Source of the DNA: Deinococcus sp. JMULE3
Lineage (GTDB): Bacteria; Deinococcota; Deinococci; Deinococcales; Deinococcaceae
NCBI RefSeq assembly: GCF_013337115.1
Contig: NZ_SGWE01000004.1
Location: 1,641,001 to 1,705,000 of the forward strand
Direction: 5' to 3'
Length of the DNA: 64,000 bases
Below are positions 38,034 to 48,192 of this stretch, one piece after another. The first letter of the stretch is position 1; every line of letters begins with the position of its first letter. Below the pieces are notes generated by a model. The model made no database searches, was not told where the DNA came from, and worked only from the letters and a program-made list of their open reading frames with translations. Position numbers and translations under genes: made by a program.

Positions 38034-39554
38034 ATGAGACCCCTGAAGGGAATGGCGCGGGCCGCGCTGCTGACCGCCTCGGTGCTGGCTCCGTTCACGC
38101 TGGGCGCGGCGGGCGCGCAGTCCCTGCCGAAGGAGACGCGCGAGCGGATCATCCAGGCGACCGTCATGCTGCTGCCCACCGATCAGAACGGCGACCTGGA
38201 CGGCTCGCGCGGGTCGGGCAGCATCATCAGTCCGCAGGGGTTCATCCTCACGAACTACCACGTGGTCGGCGATCCGGACACCCGGCAGCTCTCGCCGTGG
38301 ATTCAGGTGCGGGTCGTGCAGTTCGCGGACCGGGAACCGGTGTTCACGTACTGGGGCCGGGTGGTCGCCGCCGACCCGAACCTCGACCTGGCGATCGTGC
38401 AGATCGTCGAGGACCGCAACGAGAAACCGGTCGGGAAGCTGAACCTGCCGTTCGTGGAGGTCGGGGATTCGAACACCCTGAGCATCGGAGACGACGTGTT
38501 CGTGTTCGGCTTCCAGGGGACCGGGGGCATGACGCTGTCGTTCTCGCGCGGGTCGGTGGGGGGATTTACCGGGGAGGACCTGAGCAGCAGCGGGCGGCAG
38601 TGGGTCAAGCACGACGCGCAGACCGGTCCCGGCAACTCGGGCGGCGGGGTGTTCGACGAGAGCGGCGTGCTGGTCGGGGTGCACTCGGCGGGCGTGGCGG
38701 GGAACAACAATTCCCGCACGTCGTTCATGCGGCCCCTGGCGCTGGCGTGGGGGCTGATCACGCCGAACGTGACGGGCTTCGTGGTGCGGCGCGGCGGGTC
38801 CGGCGGTTCCGGGGGCGGGACTGTCAGTGGCGGGTCGGGCAGTGGCGGGACTGGCAACGGTGGATCGGGCAGTGGCGGATCGGGAGGCACCCCGGCCGGG
38901 GCGTGGCCCCCGGCGCTCGCCGCCGGGCAGACCTGGACGGTGAACTTCGCGCAGGGCGGCACGTACAGCGTGAAACTGGGCACCAGGGATAGCGAGGGCG
39001 ACTACCCCGGCACCGCCACGCAGGGCGGCAGCACCACCGAGACGCTGTTCACGCTGGACGGCGGGTCCCTGCTGATGATCGTCGGCCGGGGGGACGGGAC
39101 GTTCCTGACCTGCAGCGTGGACCGCACGCAGCGCGGCGCGGCCCGGACCTACCAGAACAGCAAGGATCCGGGCGTCGCCGCCGGGACCTGCACGCTCGCC
39201 AGTGCGGGCGCCGGGTCGGGCGCCACGCTGCGGTGGCCGCTGGCCCTGAAGGTCGGGCAGCGCTGGGACGTGGCGTTCCCCGGCGTGGGGACCTTCACGG
39301 TCAGCCTGGACGAACCGGACGAGGACGGTTTCGCGGGCGCCGCCACGCGCGGCAGCGAGAAGGGCAGCGTGCTGTTCAGCGCGGACGCGGACGGGCTGCT
39401 GCTGATCGTGCAGCGCGCCGACAGGACCTTCCTGGTGTGCAGCGCCGCGAAGGGTGGCGTGGGGGCGGGCAGCGTGAAAGGGGACGCGACCAGTCACCGT
39501 GACAGCAAGGATCAGGGCACCAGTCTGGGCGCCTGCACCGTCACGCCCCGCTGA
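38034..39554 (+). CDS. secreted trypsin-like serine protease with duplicated C-terminal domain
   Basis: A 506-residue exported protein with a signal peptide (about 10-29, GAQS). The HtrA-like chymotrypsin fold has His76 in TNYHVV, Asp118 in NLDLAIV and Ser202 in GPGNSGGG. A Gly/Ser-rich linker (about 255-288) leads to two similar beta-rich units (about 290-390 and 395-506), each with WTVNFAQGGTYSV / WDVAFPGVGTFTV and a terminal Cys pair (FLTCS..GTCTL, FLVCS..GACTV). No PDZ domain. The repeats may bind substrate or cell surface. Confidence 0.85.
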   Translation: MRPLKGMARAALLTASVLAPFTLGAAGAQSLPKETRERIIQATVMLLPTDQNGDLDGSRGSGSIISPQGFILTNYHVVGDPDTRQLSPWIQVRVVQFADREPVFTYWGRVVAADPNLDLAIVQIVEDRNEKPVGKLNLPFVEVGDSNTLSIGDDVFVFGFQGTGGMTLSFSRGSVGGFTGEDLSSSGRQWVKHDAQTGPGNSGGGVFDESGVLVGVHSAGVAGNNNSRTSFMRPLALAWGLITPNVTGFVVRRGGSGGSGGGTVSGGSGSGGTGNGGSGSGGSGGTPAGAWPPALAAGQTWTVNFAQGGTYSVKLGTRDSEGDYPGTATQGGSTTETLFTLDGGSLLMIVGRGDGTFLTCSVDRTQRGAARTYQNSKDPGVAAGTCTLASAGAGSGATLRWPLALKVGQRWDVAFPGVGTFTVSLDEPDEDGFAGAATRGSEKGSVLFSADADGLLLIVQRADRTFLVCSAAKGGVGAGSVKGDATSHRDSKDQGTSLGACTVTPR

Positions 39555-39570
39555 CCGGCCCGCCCGAGCG

Positions 39571-40995
39571 TCAGGCGGGGTCCCTGGGAGTGAGGTTCGC
39601 CGTGATGAAGTCCTTGAGGGTCTGCACGTCGTTGGGGATGACCTGGAACCGCTTGGGGGCCTGTTCGATCCCGTCGAAGCGGGCGGGGCGCCCTGGGGTC
39701 TGCTCCACGGCCTCCTGCACGGTCGCCTCGAACTTGGCGGGCAGCGCGGTCTCCAGGCAGATCATGGGCACGCCGGGCCGCCGGTAGGCCTGCCCGACGA
39801 GGAGGCCGTCGGCGGTGTGCGGGTCGATCAGGCGACCGTACGTGTCGAAGACGGTGCGGATGGTTCGTAGGCGGTCGGCGTGGGTGCTGCGGCCGGAGCG
39901 GAAGCCGCTGGCCTGCACGGCGTCCCAGTGGGGCGTGCCGCTCAGGGCGACGGGGCGGCTCTGGCCGACCTCGTCCCACCAGCCGCGGGTCTGCACGGCG
40001 TCCGCTCCGGCGATCAGGTACAGGTAGCGTTCGAAGTTGCTGGCCTTGCCGATGTCCATGCTGGGGCTGCTGGTCACCGCGACCCGGTCGGCGGGGCGGA
40101 CGTGGTAGGTGCCGCCGCTGAAGAAGTCGTGCAGGACGTCGTTCTCGTTGCTGGCGACGATCAGCTGCCCCACGGGCAGGCCCATGCGTTTGGCGAGGTA
40201 CCCGGCGAACACGTTCCCGAAGTTCCCGGACGGCACGCTGAAGTCCGCCTCTGCACCGGCGGGGAGGTTCAGGGCGAGGTACGCCCGGAAGTAGTACACG
40301 GCCTGCGCCAGCACCCGCGCCCAGTTGATGGAGTTCACCGCCCCGATGTCGTAGCGGGCCTTGAAGTCCGCGTCGGCGTTCACGGCCTTCACGAGGTCCT
40401 GGCAGTCGTCGAAAACCCCCTCCACGGCCAGGTTGAAGATGTTCGCCTCCTGCAGGCTGAACATCTGCGCCTGCTGGAAGGCACTCATGCGCCCGTGCGG
40501 GGAGAGCATCACGACGTTCACGCGGGCCTTGCCGAGCATGGCGTACTCGGCCGCGCTGCCGGTGTCGCCGCTGGTGGCGCCCAGGATGTTCAGCCGCTCG
40601 TCACGGGCCTCCAGGACGTACTCGAACACCTGCCCGAGGAACTGCATGGCCATGTCCTTGAACGCCAGGGACGGCCCGTTCGACAGTTCCAGCAGGTGCA
40701 GACCACTGTCCCCCAGTGGCGTCAGGGGCGTGATCTCGGGGCTGTGGAAGGCCTCCTCGGTGTACGTGTCGCGCAGCAGGCGGCGCAGGTCCCCCTCGGG
40801 AATGTCCGTGATGAAGGACCGCATCACCTCGTAGGCGAGGTCGGCGTAGCTCAGGGCGCGCCACGCCTCCAGCTGCTGAGGCGTGACCGTGGGAATCGAC
40901 TCGGGCATCGCCAGACCGCCGTCCGGGGCGAGGCCCGAGAGCAGCACGTCCGAGAAGGAACCGAGGGTCGCGCCACGCGTGGAGACGTACTTCAT
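39571..40995 (-). CDS. thrC: threonine synthase
   Basis: A 474-residue PLP enzyme that makes threonine from O-phosphohomoserine. N-terminal MKYVSTRG, the PLP lysine Lys113 in PSLAFKDMAMQFLG, the phosphate loop ATSGDTGSAA and SVPSGNFGNVFAGY identify the long class of threonine synthase. It is convergent with the protease gene with only 16 bp between. Confidence 0.96.
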   Translation of the reverse strand: MKYVSTRGATLGSFSDVLLSGLAPDGGLAMPESIPTVTPQQLEAWRALSYADLAYEVMRSFITDIPEGDLRRLLRDTYTEEAFHSPEITPLTPLGDSGLHLLELSNGPSLAFKDMAMQFLGQVFEYVLEARDERLNILGATSGDTGSAAEYAMLGKARVNVVMLSPHGRMSAFQQAQMFSLQEANIFNLAVEGVFDDCQDLVKAVNADADFKARYDIGAVNSINWARVLAQAVYYFRAYLALNLPAGAEADFSVPSGNFGNVFAGYLAKRMGLPVGQLIVASNENDVLHDFFSGGTYHVRPADRVAVTSSPSMDIGKASNFERYLYLIAGADAVQTRGWWDEVGQSRPVALSGTPHWDAVQASGFRSGRSTHADRLRTIRTVFDTYGRLIDPHTADGLLVGQAYRRPGVPMICLETALPAKFEATVQEAVEQTPGRPARFDGIEQAPKRFQVIPNDVQTLKDFITANLTPRDPA

Positions 40996-41136
40996 ACGGT
41001 CACTCTACCCACGGCCCCCACCACGCGCGCCGCCGGGGACTAGCCAGCGCCGCCCCCTCCCGCCGCCCCCTCCAGACAGCCCCTCCCGAAACGCCAGCCC
41101 AGGCCCCCTCGCACCATTGCCCGCCGGTGCATCCGG

Positions 41137-41142
41137 TAGCTT
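41137..41142 (+). promoter_or_regulatory. -10 box of leaderless type, aguB
   Basis: TAGCTT ends 7 bases before ATG 41150. Confidence 0.45.
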
Positions 41143-41149
41143 GGGGGGC

Positions 41150-42037
<888 letters not shown>

Positions 42038-42040
42038 AGG

Positions 42041-42095
42041 GGTTGTGGGAAGTAGGAAGTGGGGAGTGGGAACAGCCCCACAACCCACTCCCCAC
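42041..42095. terminator. interlocking inverted repeats between convergent genes
   Basis: GGTTGTGGG (42041) pairs with CCCACAACC (42077-42085), and GTGGGGAGTGGG (42059-42070) pairs with CCCACTCCCCAC (42084-42095). The order A-B-A'-B' allows either hairpin or a pseudoknot. It fills the gap between aguB and the convergent regulator, so it may terminate both. Confidence 0.5.
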
Positions 42096-42099
42096 ACCC

Positions 42100-42738
42100 T
42101 CATCCTGCCGGGGCGAGGTTCAGGCGGTACAGGTACGCGTCGGGGCCGCCGCGCGCGCCGTAGTGGTTCAGCAGCGCCTGAAGGTCGCGTTGCAGGGCCT
42201 TGGCGTCCTCGCGGGTCAGGTGGAGGGTGCCCCAGTTCGCGGTCAGGGCCGGGGCGTCGTCCCGCAGCAGGTCGAGCAGGTCGAAGCTCCCGGCGCGGGG
42301 GGTGATGTCCATGCGGGTGCCGCCCGGCGTGGTGTAGAGGCGCACGGCGATGTCCTCCTCGCGCTGCACGAGCGGCAGGCCAGCCTGCACGACCGCGCGG
42401 TGGAACACGGCGTTGAAGGTGTCCTCGTGCAGGCCGATCAGGTCCTCCAGGCTGCCCAGCGTGGTGCGGTGGTAGGGAATCAGGAACGCGTCGGAGACCG
42501 CGCGGTAATGCTGCACAGGTCGGCCCCGGCGGGGTTCGGCGCGCGTGACGGCCAGCCCGGCGCGTTTCAGTCGGGTCAGGCGGTGGTGCGTGGCGTTCAA
42601 CGGGCGATGCAGGTGCCGGGCGAGGTCAGCGGCGGTCCACTCGCGGGTCATCAGCAGGCCCAGCAGGTGCGCGTAGTCAGGGTGCAGGACGAGTCGGGTG
42701 GCCTGGGGGTCGTCCAGGCGCGTCCAGGTTCGCGGCAT
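42100..42738 (-). CDS. ArsR-like winged-helix regulator
   Basis: A 212-residue cytoplasmic regulator. Residues about 20-85 form a winged helix (YAHLLGLLMTREWTAADLARHLHRPLNATHHRLTRLK shortened in view as REWTAADLARHL then NATHHRLTRLKRAG). The C-terminal ~120 residues are an uncharacterised sensor-like domain. ATG 42738. It is divergent from a P450 gene, with a long palindrome between; it most likely binds there. Confidence 0.8.
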   Translation of the reverse strand: MPRTWTRLDDPQATRLVLHPDYAHLLGLLMTREWTAADLARHLHRPLNATHHRLTRLKRAGLAVTRAEPRRGRPVQHYRAVSDAFLIPYHRTTLGSLEDLIGLHEDTFNAVFHRAVVQAGLPLVQREEDIAVRLYTTPGGTRMDITPRAGSFDLLDLLRDDAPALTANWGTLHLTREDAKALQRDLQALLNHYGARGGPDAYLYRLNLAPAG

Positions 42739-42764
42739 GCGCGCAGCGTACCGCGCCCACCCGG

Positions 42765-42802
42765 CCTCTACTCGACGTTTTCTCTTGCACGTCGAGGAGA
42801 GG
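42765..42802. promoter_or_regulatory. palindromic operator between regulator and P450
   Basis: CTCGACGT (42771-42778) and ACGTCGAG (42789-42796) are perfect arms with a 10-bp spacer. The match extends outward to 14-base arms with one mismatch (CCTCTA versus GAGAGG). It ends 17 bp before the P450 start. Confidence 0.75.
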
Positions 42803-42819
42803 CGTGGGCACCCTGAAGC

Positions 42820-44070
42820 ATGACCAGCCCCATGGCCACCTTGACTCCGGAACAACAGCGTGTGCAGGGGGCCGTGCAGGCCCTGTGGCACCCGGACACC
42901 GCCCGCGACCCGCACCCCGCGTACGAGGCGATCCGCTCACTCGACCCCCTGGGCGTGGTCAGTCCGGCCGGGTGGGGCGCGGCGTTCGCCACGTCGCACG
43001 CGCTGAACAGCGCGGTGCTGCGCTCCCCGGCGGCGCGCAGCGGGGCGATCATCTCGCAGGTCCCGGCCGACACGGCCAGCCTGCGACTGCTGCAACCCAT
43101 GATGCTGTTCCACAACGGCGCGTCCCACGCACGGCTGCGGGGACTGGTGCAGGCCGCGTTCACGCCGCGCGTCGTCGCCGAGCAGCGGGACCTGATCCGC
43201 GCGCAGGTGAACGCCCTGCTGGACGCCCTGCCCACGGACCGGGAGGTGGACCTGGTGGCCGGACTGGCCGCGCCGCTGCCCGCCCGCGTGATCATGCACA
43301 TGCTGGGCCTGCGCGGCGAGGACGAGGCGAAATTCATCCGCTGGACGCAGAGCGTCGCCGACCTGCTCGCCGGGGAAACCGGCAGCCCCGAACTGCTGGC
43401 CCGCCTGGAAGCGGACGCGCAGGAGATGCGCGCGTACTTCCGCACGCTGGCGGACGACCTGCGCACCCACCCGCAACCGGGCCTCCTGAGCGCCCTGGCC
43501 GCCGCCGAGGACGGCGGGGAACGCCTCAGCAGCGACGAACTCCTCGCGAACGCCGTGCTGCTGCTCGCGGCGGGGCACGAGACGACCAGCAACCTGATCC
43601 CCGGCGCGCTGCTCGAACTGCACCGCCAGCCGGACGCCTGGGCGGCCCTGGTCGCCCGCCCGGACCACCCGAACGTCCCCGACGAACTGCTGCGCGTCGT
43701 GTCCCCCGTCCAGCTCGACGGGCGCACCCTGGCCGACACCGTCACCCTCCCCACGAGCGGAGGCCAGACCGTCACGCTGAGCGCGGGCACGCACGTGCAG
43801 ACCATGCTCGCCGCCGCGAACCGCGACCCCGCCGTGTTCCCCCACCCCGACCGGATCGACTGGGACCGCCCCAACAGCGCCCGGCACCTCGCGTTCGCGG
43901 CGGGCGCGCACTACTGCCTGGGCGCACCCCTCGCCCGTCTGGAAATCGCGGAGGTCTTCGCCGCCCTCGCCACCCGCTTCCCCGCCCTGCGCGTCACCGA
44001 CCCGCACCCCCCGTTCAAGGCGAACCTCGTCCTGCGCGGCCCGAAAGAACTGCGCGTCCAGCTGGGCTGA
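42820..44070 (+). CDS. cytochrome P450
   Basis: A 416-residue soluble bacterial P450. The I-helix has LLLAAGHETTSN (oxygen-activating Thr), the ExxR motif is ELLR in PDELLRVVSPVQ, and the heme cysteine is Cys366 in FAAGAHYCLGAPLARLE. No redox partner gene is adjacent. Substrate unknown. Divergent regulator and shared operator suggest substrate-induced expression. Confidence 0.95.
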   Translation: MTSPMATLTPEQQRVQGAVQALWHPDTARDPHPAYEAIRSLDPLGVVSPAGWGAAFATSHALNSAVLRSPAARSGAIISQVPADTASLRLLQPMMLFHNGASHARLRGLVQAAFTPRVVAEQRDLIRAQVNALLDALPTDREVDLVAGLAAPLPARVIMHMLGLRGEDEAKFIRWTQSVADLLAGETGSPELLARLEADAQEMRAYFRTLADDLRTHPQPGLLSALAAAEDGGERLSSDELLANAVLLLAAGHETTSNLIPGALLELHRQPDAWAALVARPDHPNVPDELLRVVSPVQLDGRTLADTVTLPTSGGQTVTLSAGTHVQTMLAAANRDPAVFPHPDRIDWDRPNSARHLAFAAGAHYCLGAPLARLEIAEVFAALATRFPALRVTDPHPPFKANLVLRGPKELRVQLG

Positions 44071-44079
44071 CGCGGCCCC

Positions 44080-44913
44080 TTACAGCACCGCGAGGAACGC
44101 CCGCAGTTCCCGCAGCACCAGTCCGGGCTCATCGAAGTGCGGGTAGTGCCCGCTTCCGGCCGCCACCACGTGACGGCTGCGGGTGGAGGCGGCGGCCAGT
44201 TCCGCCTGCAGGGCCGCCCACTCACGCGTGAATGCATCGGCCTGCGCGGGCGTGAACGGGTCACGCTCGTCGACGGTGAGGTGCTCCGGGAGGAACGGCT
44301 GCCCGCGCGAGACGACCAGCAGCGGCAGCTCCACCAGGGCCCCCACCACCTCGCGGCCCCCAGTGAACACCTGGGCGAAGTCCCAGCGTTCCGGGTGCCC
44401 CTCGCGGATCTCCTGCTCCAGTTCACGCTGCGCCGCCCGCTGGCCCGGCGTGCGAACCGCGTCCAGCCGCCGCGCCTGAGCGGGATGGGAACTGTCGAGC
44501 AGGACCAGTCCCGCCACCCGCGCCGGGTCGCGCCGCGCGAACTCGAACGCGACGAGCCCACCCAGCGAGTGCCCCAGCAGCACGAACGGGCCGGACGTAC
44601 AGGTGCCGAGCACCACCTTCAGTTCCGCCACGGCGTCACCCAGACCACGGGGGTCAGCCGGGGGCGCGCTGCTTCCCTGCCCCGCCCGGTCGTAGGCGAG
44701 CACGCCGGTCAGGTCGTTCATGCCCGGCCCCAGGAAGACGGGCTCGCGCATCATGCCGGCCAGCTGTGGATCGTCCTGCGCCGTGAACCACGAGGAGGCG
44801 GGGACGCCCATGCCGCTCAGGAGCACCAGCGTGGGCCGCCCGGCGGCGGGCGTCGCGAGGGCGTGCGTCTGCACCTCTCCGGTCGGCGTGGAGATCACGT
44901 GGGTTCGGGTCAT
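44080..44913 (-). CDS. alpha/beta hydrolase
   Basis: A 277-residue serine hydrolase. Oxyanion region LVLLSGMG, nucleophile elbow GHSLGG (Ser in LLGHSLGGLVAFEFA), acid in the LLVVSRGQPF segment and His in AAGSGHYPHFDEP fit the fold. No lid or signal peptide. Substrate unknown. ATG 44913 gives the usual N-terminus. Convergent with the P450 gene, 9 bp apart. Confidence 0.88.
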   Translation of the reverse strand: MTRTHVISTPTGEVQTHALATPAAGRPTLVLLSGMGVPASSWFTAQDDPQLAGMMREPVFLGPGMNDLTGVLAYDRAGQGSSAPPADPRGLGDAVAELKVVLGTCTSGPFVLLGHSLGGLVAFEFARRDPARVAGLVLLDSSHPAQARRLDAVRTPGQRAAQRELEQEIREGHPERWDFAQVFTGGREVVGALVELPLLVVSRGQPFLPEHLTVDERDPFTPAQADAFTREWAALQAELAAASTRSRHVVAAGSGHYPHFDEPGLVLRELRAFLAVL

Positions 44914-44982
44914 GCGGCGCAGCGTACCCCCGGCCGGGCGGGACTGAGCCATCCGGCGGATGTTCCCCTGACGGCCCGTCCG

Positions 44983-44988
44983 TACGCT
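44983..44988 (+). promoter_or_regulatory. -10 box of leaderless type, methyltransferase
   Basis: TACGCT ends 5 bases before ATG 44994. Confidence 0.45.
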
Positions 44989-44993
44989 GGGGC

Positions 44994-45842
44994 ATGACGG
45001 ACGCAGGGAACGGCAGCGGTCAGGGCGGCGCGCACGCGGGGATCGGCACGTACTACGCGCAGGACCGCGAGCATGACCGCCTGACGCGCGGGCTGGGCCT
45101 GATCGAGTTCACCCGCACCCTGGAACTGCTGAGTCTGCTGCTCCCCCCCTGCCCGGCCGTGATCGCGGACGTCGGCGCGGGGATCGGCGTGTACGCGCGG
45201 GAACTGCTGAATGCCGGGTACACGGTGAACGCGCTGGACGCCACGCCGGGGCACGTGGCGCGCCTGCGGGTGGACCCCACGCTGGAGCGCCTGAAGTCCG
45301 TGACGCTGGGGGACGCCCGCACGCTGCCCTACCCGGACGGCAGCGTGGACGCGGCGCTGCTGCTGGGCCCGCTGTACCACCTGACCGACCCGCGCGACCG
45401 GGCCCGCGCACTGGCGGAAGCGGCGCGCGTCCTGCGGCCCGGCGGGGTGGTGCTGGCTGCCGCGATCACCCGCGCCGCCGATATCGCCGGGGACTTCACG
45501 AAAGAGGACAGCGCGCTGGACGAGGCGTACGCCCGGCCCATCCGCGAGCACACCTACCGCACCGGCATGCACCGCAACCCCGAACAGCGGCGCGGGCACT
45601 TCACGGACGCGTACTTCCACCACCCCCACGAACTGGAAGGCGAACTGAGCGGTACGGGCTTCCGGGACGTGAGCGTGTACGCCGTCGAGGGACCCGCCGC
45701 GCTGCTGCGCGACCCGGACGCCGCCATGCGCGACCCCGAGCGGCGCGAGGGCATCCTGCGCGCCCTGCGCCTGACCGAACGCGACCCGGCGCTGCTGGGC
45801 ATCAGCCCGCACCTGCTGGCCGCCGGAGTGCGAACGGGCTGA
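44994..45842 (+). CDS. class I SAM-dependent methyltransferase
   Basis: A 282-residue enzyme with SAM motif I VIADVGAGIGVYARELLNAGY, motif II NALDATPGHVARL, GDARTLPYPDGSVDAALLLGPLYHL around motif IV and ARVLRPGGVVLAA at motif V. It looks like the UbiE/Methyltransf_11 or 25 group. Methyl acceptor unknown. Confidence 0.88.
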   Translation: MTDAGNGSGQGGAHAGIGTYYAQDREHDRLTRGLGLIEFTRTLELLSLLLPPCPAVIADVGAGIGVYARELLNAGYTVNALDATPGHVARLRVDPTLERLKSVTLGDARTLPYPDGSVDAALLLGPLYHLTDPRDRARALAEAARVLRPGGVVLAAAITRAADIAGDFTKEDSALDEAYARPIREHTYRTGMHRNPEQRRGHFTDAYFHHPHELEGELSGTGFRDVSVYAVEGPAALLRDPDAAMRDPERREGILRALRLTERDPALLGISPHLLAAGVRTG

Positions 45843-45926
45843 AGGGTCAGGGCTGTGGGCTCTGAACCCTGGACTGTGAGCAAGGGACTCAGGCGGGGGC
45901 TCGACTCATGGCTTACAGCTCACGGC
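45843..45926. other. intergenic spacer with degenerate simple repeats
   Basis: About 85 bp with words like ggctgtgggctc, actcatggcttacagctcacggctca. Similar in style to 19126-19217. No gene or clear terminator. Confidence 0.4.
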
Positions 45927-46460
45927 TCAGGCCTCCTCGATCCAGAACACGCCGCCCAGCCCGGTGCGGGGCGCGAGGTGCAGGCGGCTGCCGTCCACGT
46001 GCAAGCGCGCAGGCAGGTCCGGGCCGGGGGCGTAGGCGCTGAGCAGCCCGTAGTGCTGTTCGCGGGCGCTGAATTCGAAGCCGATGACGGGCAGGCCCGC
46101 GCCGAACAGGCGGTCGAGGTGCGCGGTCAGGGGGGCGTGCAGGTGCAGGCCCCAGCGTCCACGGGCGCGCAGGGGCAGGTGCTGGTCGTTCAGGTAGGTG
46201 TTCAGGCCGCTCAGCCACGCCCACGGCCAGGTGGCGCGCGGTCCCTGCGGGAGCGGCAGGCGAAACGCGCCCTGCGCGGCGGCGAGTTGTTCGGCCAGTG
46301 TGTCCCGGTCGGGCAGGGGCACGCCCAGGGGCGCGGCGTGGTGGCGCAGCAGGCACGCGGCACTCAGGGCGCCGCAGCCGACCAGTCCGCCGCGCCACAC
46401 GGCCTGATTCCCGTCCCGCTGCGGCAGAGGGCCGGGGAACGCGCGCCAGTCGGGAGGCAT
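45927..46460 (-). CDS. hypothetical protein, possible C39-like cysteine peptidase fold
   Basis: A 177-residue protein without signal peptide. VGCGALSAACLLRHH resembles the GCG-x2-A-x-ALL motif around the catalytic Cys of C39-like proteins, and PVIGFEFSAREQHYGLLSAY resembles their His strand (HYVVVTGY type). The intervening helix, and the DGSRLHLAP segment, fit that fold. Family call is an inference from two motifs; activity unknown. Confidence 0.55.
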   Translation of the reverse strand: MPPDWRAFPGPLPQRDGNQAVWRGGLVGCGALSAACLLRHHAAPLGVPLPDRDTLAEQLAAAQGAFRLPLPQGPRATWPWAWLSGLNTYLNDQHLPLRARGRWGLHLHAPLTAHLDRLFGAGLPVIGFEFSAREQHYGLLSAYAPGPDLPARLHVDGSRLHLAPRTGLGGVFWIEEA

Positions 46461-46521
46461 GGGGTCAGGGTAGCGGGCGGGCAGGCCAGTTGGCGCAGGT
46501 GAAGTCTTGAGGCTCGTGTCA

Positions 46522-46653
46522 TACGGACTCCGGTTGAAAGGTTTGCAAAATCTTTCAACCCGAGCAGAGCGAGCAGGAGAGAAACGGGTTCCGGTCGTGG
46601 AGTTGGCAACCCGGTGTAGTTCCGGGTTGTGAACGAAACAGACGGAATCCGTG
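46522..46653 (+). mobile_element. MITE-like structured repeat, copy E
   Basis: A 132-bp element with ends TACGGACTCCG and CGGAATCCGTG, flanked by TCA on both sides (46519-46521, 46654-46656). Hairpin 1 has GGTTGAAAG opposite CTTTCAACC; hairpin 2 has CAACCCGG opposite CCGGGTTG. It is the only copy not in a stop codon: it lies between divergent genes, 13 bp before a methyltransferase start. Confidence 0.87.
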
Positions 46654-46666
46654 TCACGCTGGGCGG

Positions 46667-47350
46667 ATGACCACCGAACCGCTGAAGCCGCATTCCCGGG
46701 AGTGGTACGCGCGGCTGGCGCGTGAGCTGGGCGGGTACCGGCACCCGTGGGCGCGCACGTTGGACGGCCCGGACCCGGAGTTGACCTTCGACGCACTGCT
46801 CACGGAGCGGCTGGGGCTGGGCGTGCGGGTGCCAGCGGTCAGGGTACTGGAGGCCGGGTGCGGGCACGGACCGGACGCGGCGCGCTTCGCATCCGGGGTG
46901 GGGCGCTGGGCGGCGTTCGACATGGTGCCGGAGCTGGTGGCGCAGGCGCGCGTGAACGCCCCGCACGCGGACATTCACGAGTGGACCGCGAAGGGCGAGG
47001 TCCCGCCCGGACTGCGGGGGCCGTTCGACCTGATCGTGTCGCGCCGGGGGCCGACCTCGGTGATCCTTCGCCTGCCGGAACTGGCGGCGCCGGGCGCGGA
47101 GTTCCTGTACGTCGGGCCGCGCCTGGACGTGCCGCAGGTGCCCGGGCGGCTGGCGGCGGTGGGCTGGGAGGTGCGGGGCGAGTGGCGGGTCAGCGTGCGG
47201 GCGCGCGTGCCCACGCGGCAGGACTGGGGAAGGCGCTGCGAGTGGATGAACGAGCCGGAACGCCTCCCCGAATGGGACGCGCACGCGGGGCCGGACGGCC
47301 TCCCCTACCGCGAGGAACGGTACGTGGTGCTCGCGTCAAATCGTTCGTAG
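46667..47350 (+). CDS. class I SAM-dependent methyltransferase
   Basis: A 227-residue protein with motif [33 protein letters not shown] after it, and a later [20 protein letters not shown] block. The SRRGPTSV segment is unusual for motif IV. Substrate unknown. Its 3' end overlaps the convergent truA gene by 46 bp, and repeat copy E fills its upstream region. Confidence 0.8.
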   Translation: MTTEPLKPHSREWYARLARELGGYRHPWARTLDGPDPELTFDALLTERLGLGVRVPAVRVLEAGCGHGPDAARFASGVGRWAAFDMVPELVAQARVNAPHADIHEWTAKGEVPPGLRGPFDLIVSRRGPTSVILRLPELAAPGAEFLYVGPRLDVPQVPGRLAAVGWEVRGEWRVSVRARVPTRQDWGRRCEWMNEPERLPEWDAHAGPDGLPYREERYVVLASNRS

Positions 47351-48126
47351 CGCGCCCCGGTGAAGGACAGCCCGTGCGCGGGGACGTTCGCGCCCGCCTG
47401 GGACCGCTGCCGCGAGTGCAGGATGTCCTCGGCCTGCGCGGGGGTCAGGCGGCCCTGACCGGCCAGCAGCAGCGTGCCGACCAGTCCGCGCACCATGTGC
47501 CGCAGGAAACTCTCGCCGTGGACATGGATCTCCCAGATCAGCGGGCCGGGCTGCACGCGCAGCACCCGCAGTTCGCGCACCGTCTGGCGGTCCTCCTGCG
47601 TGGCGAACGCGGCGAAGTCGTGCGTGCCGGTCAGCGCGGCGGCGGCGGCGTTCATGGCGGCGGCGTCCAGCGGGTGCGGGACGTGCAGGGCGCGCCCGTG
47701 CCACAGCGGGTGCCGCTGCGGGTGGGCCAGCAGGCGGTACACGTACTGCCGCTCGGTGCAGGAGAAGCGCGCGTGGAACCCGGCGGGCGCCTCGGCGGCG
47801 TGCAGGACCGCCACGGTGGGGGGCAGGTGGGCGTTCAGCGCCCGGGCGAGTTTCGCGGTGGGCACCCGGAACGTGTCGGGAATGTCCACGTGGGCGGGCA
47901 TGGCCTCGGCGTGCACCCCGGCGTCGGTGCGGCCTGCCGCGACCGGGCGGAACGCCGCCGTGTTCAATGCCGTGAACGCGGCGTGGAGGGTGTCCTGCAC
48001 GCTCGGCACGCCCGGCTGGGACTGCCACCCGGCGAAGGGCGCGCCGTCCCACGCGACGGTCAGGTGGAGGCGGCGGTGCCCGGCGGGCGGCTGGTAGTCC
48101 GGTCGCGGGTCGGCTGGCTCGGTCAT
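47305..48126 (-). CDS. truA: tRNA pseudouridine synthase TruA
   Basis: A 273-residue enzyme modifying U38-U40 in tRNA anticodon stems. The catalytic Asp68 is in [14 protein letters not shown]-like [20 protein letters not shown], the [10 protein letters not shown] region and [15 protein letters not shown] are family signatures. ATG 48126. The C-terminal end overlaps the convergent methyltransferase gene. Confidence 0.94.
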   Translation of the reverse strand: MTEPADPRPDYQPPAGHRRLHLTVAWDGAPFAGWQSQPGVPSVQDTLHAAFTALNTAAFRPVAAGRTDAGVHAEAMPAHVDIPDTFRVPTAKLARALNAHLPPTVAVLHAAEAPAGFHARFSCTERQYVYRLLAHPQRHPLWHGRALHVPHPLDAAAMNAAAAALTGTHDFAAFATQEDRQTVRELRVLRVQPGPLIWEIHVHGESFLRHMVRGLVGTLLLAGQGRLTPAQAEDILHSRQRSQAGANVPAHGLSFTGARYERFDASTTYRSSR

Positions 48127-48192
48127 GCCCCCACAGGGTAGCGCAGGCTTTCTCACGGCCTGGGTGGGGGCCGGCGGGTATGCTGCGCGCCA

